A stretch of 9,564 nt of DNA from Thermogutta sp. GTDB taxonomy: Bacteria > Planctomycetota > Planctomycetia > Pirellulales > Thermoguttaceae. The position numbers were made by a program, and so were the translations under genes. The notes under the pieces are model-generated. The model saw only the letters and a list, made by a program, of their open reading frames with translations, ran no database searches and was not told the origin of the DNA. This document shows, piece by piece, positions 7,776 through 9,564 of the stretch; within the stretch, counting starts at the first letter, position 1; every line of letters begins with the position of its first letter. Where the stretch lies: contig JAAZNR010000216.1 of NCBI GenBank assembly GCA_012798155.1, positions 1-9,564 of the forward strand. The letters run 5' to 3'.

Positions 7776-7880
7776 GCCTCGATTGTCCCGAAAAAATCAA
7801 GAGGAAAAGTGATCGCATGCCGGTTACGAATCATCCAGCGGCGCGAAGACGCTTCCCGCCCCTCCGCGAATTCCATCATC

Positions 7881-7910
7881 GCGAAAGACCTTCGCCGTTT
7901 TTTTGGCGAA
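7881..7910 (+). terminator. Terminator-like hairpin with T7 tract and overlapping alternative stem
   Basis: On the plus strand, GCGAA (7881-7885) pairs with TTCGC (7891-7895), followed 2 nt later by seven T residues (7898-7904), which resembles a short intrinsic terminator. TTCGCC (7891-7896) can instead pair with GGCGAA (7905-7910), with the T-tract in the loop, so the two stems are mutually exclusive. No plus-strand gene lies just upstream, so what it would terminate is unclear. For minus-strand transcripts the alternative stem lies about 50 nt past the tRNA gene. Confidence 0.3.
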
Positions 7911-7960
7911 CGGCCGTCCCGCACCGTTGATCTCGGCTCGCCGGGATGAACATACTCCAG

Positions 7961-8033
7961 AGCCAGCGAAGGGACTCGAACCCTTGACTTCTGCTTTACG
8001 AAAGCAGTGCTCTACCGGCTGAGCTACGCTGGC
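7961..8033 (-). tRNA. tRNA-Thr (anticodon CGT)
   Basis: Complete 73-nt cloverleaf on the minus strand. The acceptor stem GCCAGCG pairs perfectly with CGCTGGC. The D stem is GCTC/GAGC; the anticodon stem CTGCT/AGCAG encloses loop TTCGTAA, giving anticodon CGT (plus-strand ACG at 7998-8000), which reads ACG threonine codons. The T arm is AAGGG-TTCGAGT-CCCTT with the invariant TTCGA. The discriminator base is T (position 7961), and the CCA end is not encoded, since CTGGAG follows. Upstream, 8034-8112 is a GC-rich leader with a small hairpin GGCGG/CCGCC (8050-8065) that would be removed by RNase P. Confidence 0.98.
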
Positions 8034-8107
8034 AACGCCTTTCGCACCCGGCGGAAGGGGCCGCCTCCGCGGGCATTGCGTCCGTAGAACCCCCATTGGG
8101 GCTGAAA

Positions 8108-8140
8108 CTTATAACATAGCAAGAATCGCAATTCTGACAA
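8108..8140 (-). promoter_or_regulatory. Candidate promoter of the tRNA-Thr gene
   Basis: On the minus strand, TTGTCA (8140-8135) is a five-of-six match to a -35 box, followed after 16 bp by TATGTT (8118-8113); the overlapping TATAAG (8113-8108) is another possible -10. The tRNA 5' end lies about 75-80 nt downstream. The spacer contains GAATTGCGATTC (8134-8123), one base different from the palindrome in the WYL promoter. This is the only AT-rich stretch upstream of the tRNA. Confidence 0.5.
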
Positions 8141-8173
8141 GACAGCCTTCCGGAGGAGATGCGGCTGACAAGG

Positions 8174-8270
8174 GGTTTCAGGGTGACTGGGAGGCTACGC
8201 TATGTCACGACCCCAGCCACCCAAGCCATGAAACCACTCGCCAGAGGGAGTCGGGGCTTCGCACTCCCTC
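8174..8270. repeat. Two-hairpin palindromic element in the tRNA-cpaF spacer
   Basis: Hairpin 1: the left arm 8174-8191 (GGTTTCA-GGGTG-A-CTGGG) pairs with 8212-8235 (CCCAG-C-CACCC, a 6-nt bulge, TGAAACC), that is 17 base pairs in three blocks around a 20-nt loop. Hairpin 2: GAGGGAGT (8244-8251) pairs perfectly with ACTCCCTC (8263-8270) around an 11-nt loop containing GGCTTCGC. Small frames through this stretch give short peptides without domains. The arrangement looks like a dispersed REP/MITE-type palindromic unit or a structured RNA. No transposase or target duplication was seen. Confidence 0.5.
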
Positions 8271-8492
8271 AGGATAGGGATCGGCTTCCGGTCGTGAACT
8301 TGAACCGCGATCGCGCCGCCGACACGGCCCCCCCTCAAGGGTAGTCCAGCACGTGATCCTTGGTCGGCCACGGGATGCAGGCCGGCTTTCGTTGGCGGTT
8401 GCTTTGACGCCGACCTTGACGTTACGATACAGGCGGGCAGGAAACCGCACGTACAGTCGAGTAGGAAACCACGTGCGACACGGCCTATGCGA

Positions 8493-8622
8493 GTCGCTCT
8501 GCACGAATACACGGACTAGGCAAGCCGCTCTACTCGAATACAGCGGATACACCGATACACCGATACGCGGATTCACGGATAGAAGAATACACTAATATAC
8601 GAATACAACGAATACATGAATG
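8493..8622. repeat. Degenerate short tandem repeats (about GAATACAC) upstream of cpaF
   Basis: From 8536 to 8622 the sequence is roughly ten head-to-tail copies of an 8-9-bp unit, variants of GAATACAC, GGATACACC and CGATACAC. Just before it, 8493-8515 and 8524-8547 are two imperfect 23-24-bp direct copies (GnCGCTCTnCnCGAATACA, then CGGA). Farther left, AGGAAACC occurs at 8439 and 8463. The tract is much more AT-rich than its surroundings. The region 8271-8492 otherwise shows no gene; it contains only a CGCGATCGCG palindrome at 8306-8315. Confidence 0.6.
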
Positions 8623-8625
8623 ATC

Positions 8626-8647
8626 GTCTCCAGCTAGAGACCTCCTG
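8626..8647 (+). promoter_or_regulatory. Small hairpin and weak ribosome site at the cpaF start
   Basis: GTCTC (8626-8630) pairs with GAGAC (8637-8641) around a 6-nt loop, directly before CCTCCTG and the ATG at 8648. The only ribosome-site-like bases (AGAGA, 8636-8640) would be inside this hairpin. CCTCCT (8641-8646) matches the 16S anti-Shine-Dalgarno core instead of its complement, so initiation may be leaderless-like, structure-controlled or inefficient. Confidence 0.3.
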
Positions 8648-9564
8648 ATGTCCCGGCACGCCATTTTCGAATCCAGCACCCGTTACTTCCTGGCGCCGAT
8701 CCTGGCGTTCATCGACGATGATAGCGTAACCGAGATCATGGTCAACGGGCCGAGCGAGATCTATGTGGAGCGTGCCGGCCGGCTGGAGAAGACGTCCGCT
8801 CAGTTCAACAGCGAGGACGCCTTGCGGTCGGCGATCCACAACATCGCTCAATGGGTGGGGCGAGAGATCGACGACGCCCGACCCGTCCTAGACGCCCGCC
8901 TCCCCGACGGCTCGCGCGTCCATGCCATCATTCCGCCCAGTGCCCGCAATGGAACGTGCTTGACCGTCCGGAAATTCTCTCGGGAAGCCCGGACCTTGAC
9001 CGATCTGGTGCGCCTGAACAGTTTGTCCGAAGCGGCCCAAGAGTTTTTGGAAATTTGCGTACTGCTTAGGAAGAACATTCTGATTTCGGGCGGAACGGGC
9101 ACCGGAAAGACGGTCCTGCTCGGCGCGATTACGCGTGCCATCCCGCCGCAAGAGCGGATCGTGGTCATCGAGGATACGTCCGAGTTACGGCTCTTTCAGC
9201 CTCACGTCGTGTATTTGGAGGCCAAACACGGGGGGCGGGACGGTCACGGCGGTTTGACGATTCGGGAACTCTTCACCAACTCCCTGCGGATGAGGCCCGA
9301 TCGAATTATCGTGGGCGAAGTTCGAGGCGGTGAAGCCCTGGACATGATTCAATCGATGCTCAGCGGCCACTCCGGCAGCCTGACGACGATCCATGCCAGC
9401 TCGCCGCGCGACGCTCTGCTCCGGCTCGAGACTTTGTCCCTGATGTCGGACGTGGAAATCCCCGTGCACGTGGCCAGAATGCAGGTGGCCGCGGCGATCC
9501 ACCTGGTAATCCAGATTGCACGCTTTCAGGAGGACGGTTCCCGCAAGGTGACGCGGATCGCTGA
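8648..9564 (+). CDS. cpaF: CpaF/TadA-family secretion ATPase (3'-partial)
   Basis: Hexameric cytoplasmic ATPase of the PulE/VirB11 superfamily that powers Flp/Tad pilus assembly or a related secretion system. The window holds 305 codons, then ends in frame. Residues 14-110 form the N-terminal domain (PILAFIDDDSVTEIMVNGP, then the LDARLPDGSRVH motif at 81-92). Catalytic motifs are intact: Walker A GGTGTGKT (148-155), Asp box VVIEDTSEL (172-180), Walker B RIIVGEVRG (219-227, Glu224) and His box GHSGSLTTIHA (240-250). The ATG at 8648 is the only possible start, since an in-frame TGA lies at 8621. The protein begins directly at the N-terminal domain, without the roughly 80-100-residue leader of many CpaF proteins. 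TadB/TadC partners would be expected downstream, outside the window. Confidence 0.95.
   Translation, partial: MSRHAIFESSTRYFLAPILAFIDDDSVTEIMVNGPSEIYVERAGRLEKTSAQFNSEDALRSAIHNIAQWVGREIDDARPVLDARLPDGSRVHAIIPPSARNGTCLTVRKFSREARTLTDLVRLNSLSEAAQEFLEICVLLRKNILISGGTGTGKTVLLGAITRAIPPQERIVVIEDTSELRLFQPHVVYLEAKHGGRDGHGGLTIRELFTNSLRMRPDRIIVGEVRGGEALDMIQSMLSGHSGSLTTIHASSPRDALLRLETLSLMSDVEIPVHVARMQVAAAIHLVIQIARFQEDGSRKVTRIA

Noticed and set aside
7961..8033. tRNA-Thr as a phage or island attachment site
   Set aside because: No integrase, no repeat of the tRNA 3' end within the window, and housekeeping genes on the adjacent side.
8195..8512. Small minus-strand frames over the two-hairpin element
   Set aside because: The peptides simply translate palindromic repeat sequence; no ribosome site or domain.
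8493..8622. CRISPR-like array
   Set aside because: Units are only 8-9 bp, contiguous and degenerate, with no unique spacers and no cas genes.

Overview
The window looks like the chromosome of a GC-rich bacterium, most likely a planctomycete (Pirellulales-like). That placement is an inference. It rests on a TPR protein ending in two RNA polymerase alpha-CTD-like domains (an architecture I associate with that phylum), polysaccharide-degradation genes with an Ig-like plus GH27 layout, a tRNA gene without an encoded CCA end, and long repeat-rich intergenic spacers. No phage, transposase, CRISPR array or toxin-antitoxin pair is visible.

Layout, left to right. (1) 1-1290, plus: the 3' part of a GH27 alpha-galactosidase-type gene whose 5' end lies outside the window. 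(2) 1329-3206, minus: a secreted clan GH-A glycoside hydrolase, convergent with gene 1 across a 38-bp gap. (3) 3207-3873: a 667-bp divergent spacer with a promoter for each flanking gene and a cluster of degenerate direct and inverted repeats. (4) 3874-5112, plus: a WYL-domain transcriptional regulator. (5) 5058-6188, minus: tgt, whose 3' end overlaps the regulator gene tail-to-tail by 55 bp. (6) 6377-7708, minus: the TPR/double alpha-CTD protein. (7) 7961-8033, minus: tRNA-Thr(CGT). (8) 8034-8647: a 614-bp spacer with the tRNA promoter, a two-hairpin element and a degenerate 8-9-bp tandem repeat. (9) 8648 to the end, plus: a CpaF/TadA-type secretion ATPase, cut by the window edge.

The two glycosidases and the divergent WYL regulator may form a small carbohydrate-use locus. 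Tgt and tRNA-Thr are housekeeping genes. CpaF begins a probable Flp/Tad pilus or type II/IV secretion cluster to the right. The most noteworthy observations are the tandem alpha-CTD protein, a near-identical 12-bp palindrome inside both the WYL and tRNA-Thr promoters, and the structured repeats in the two long spacers.
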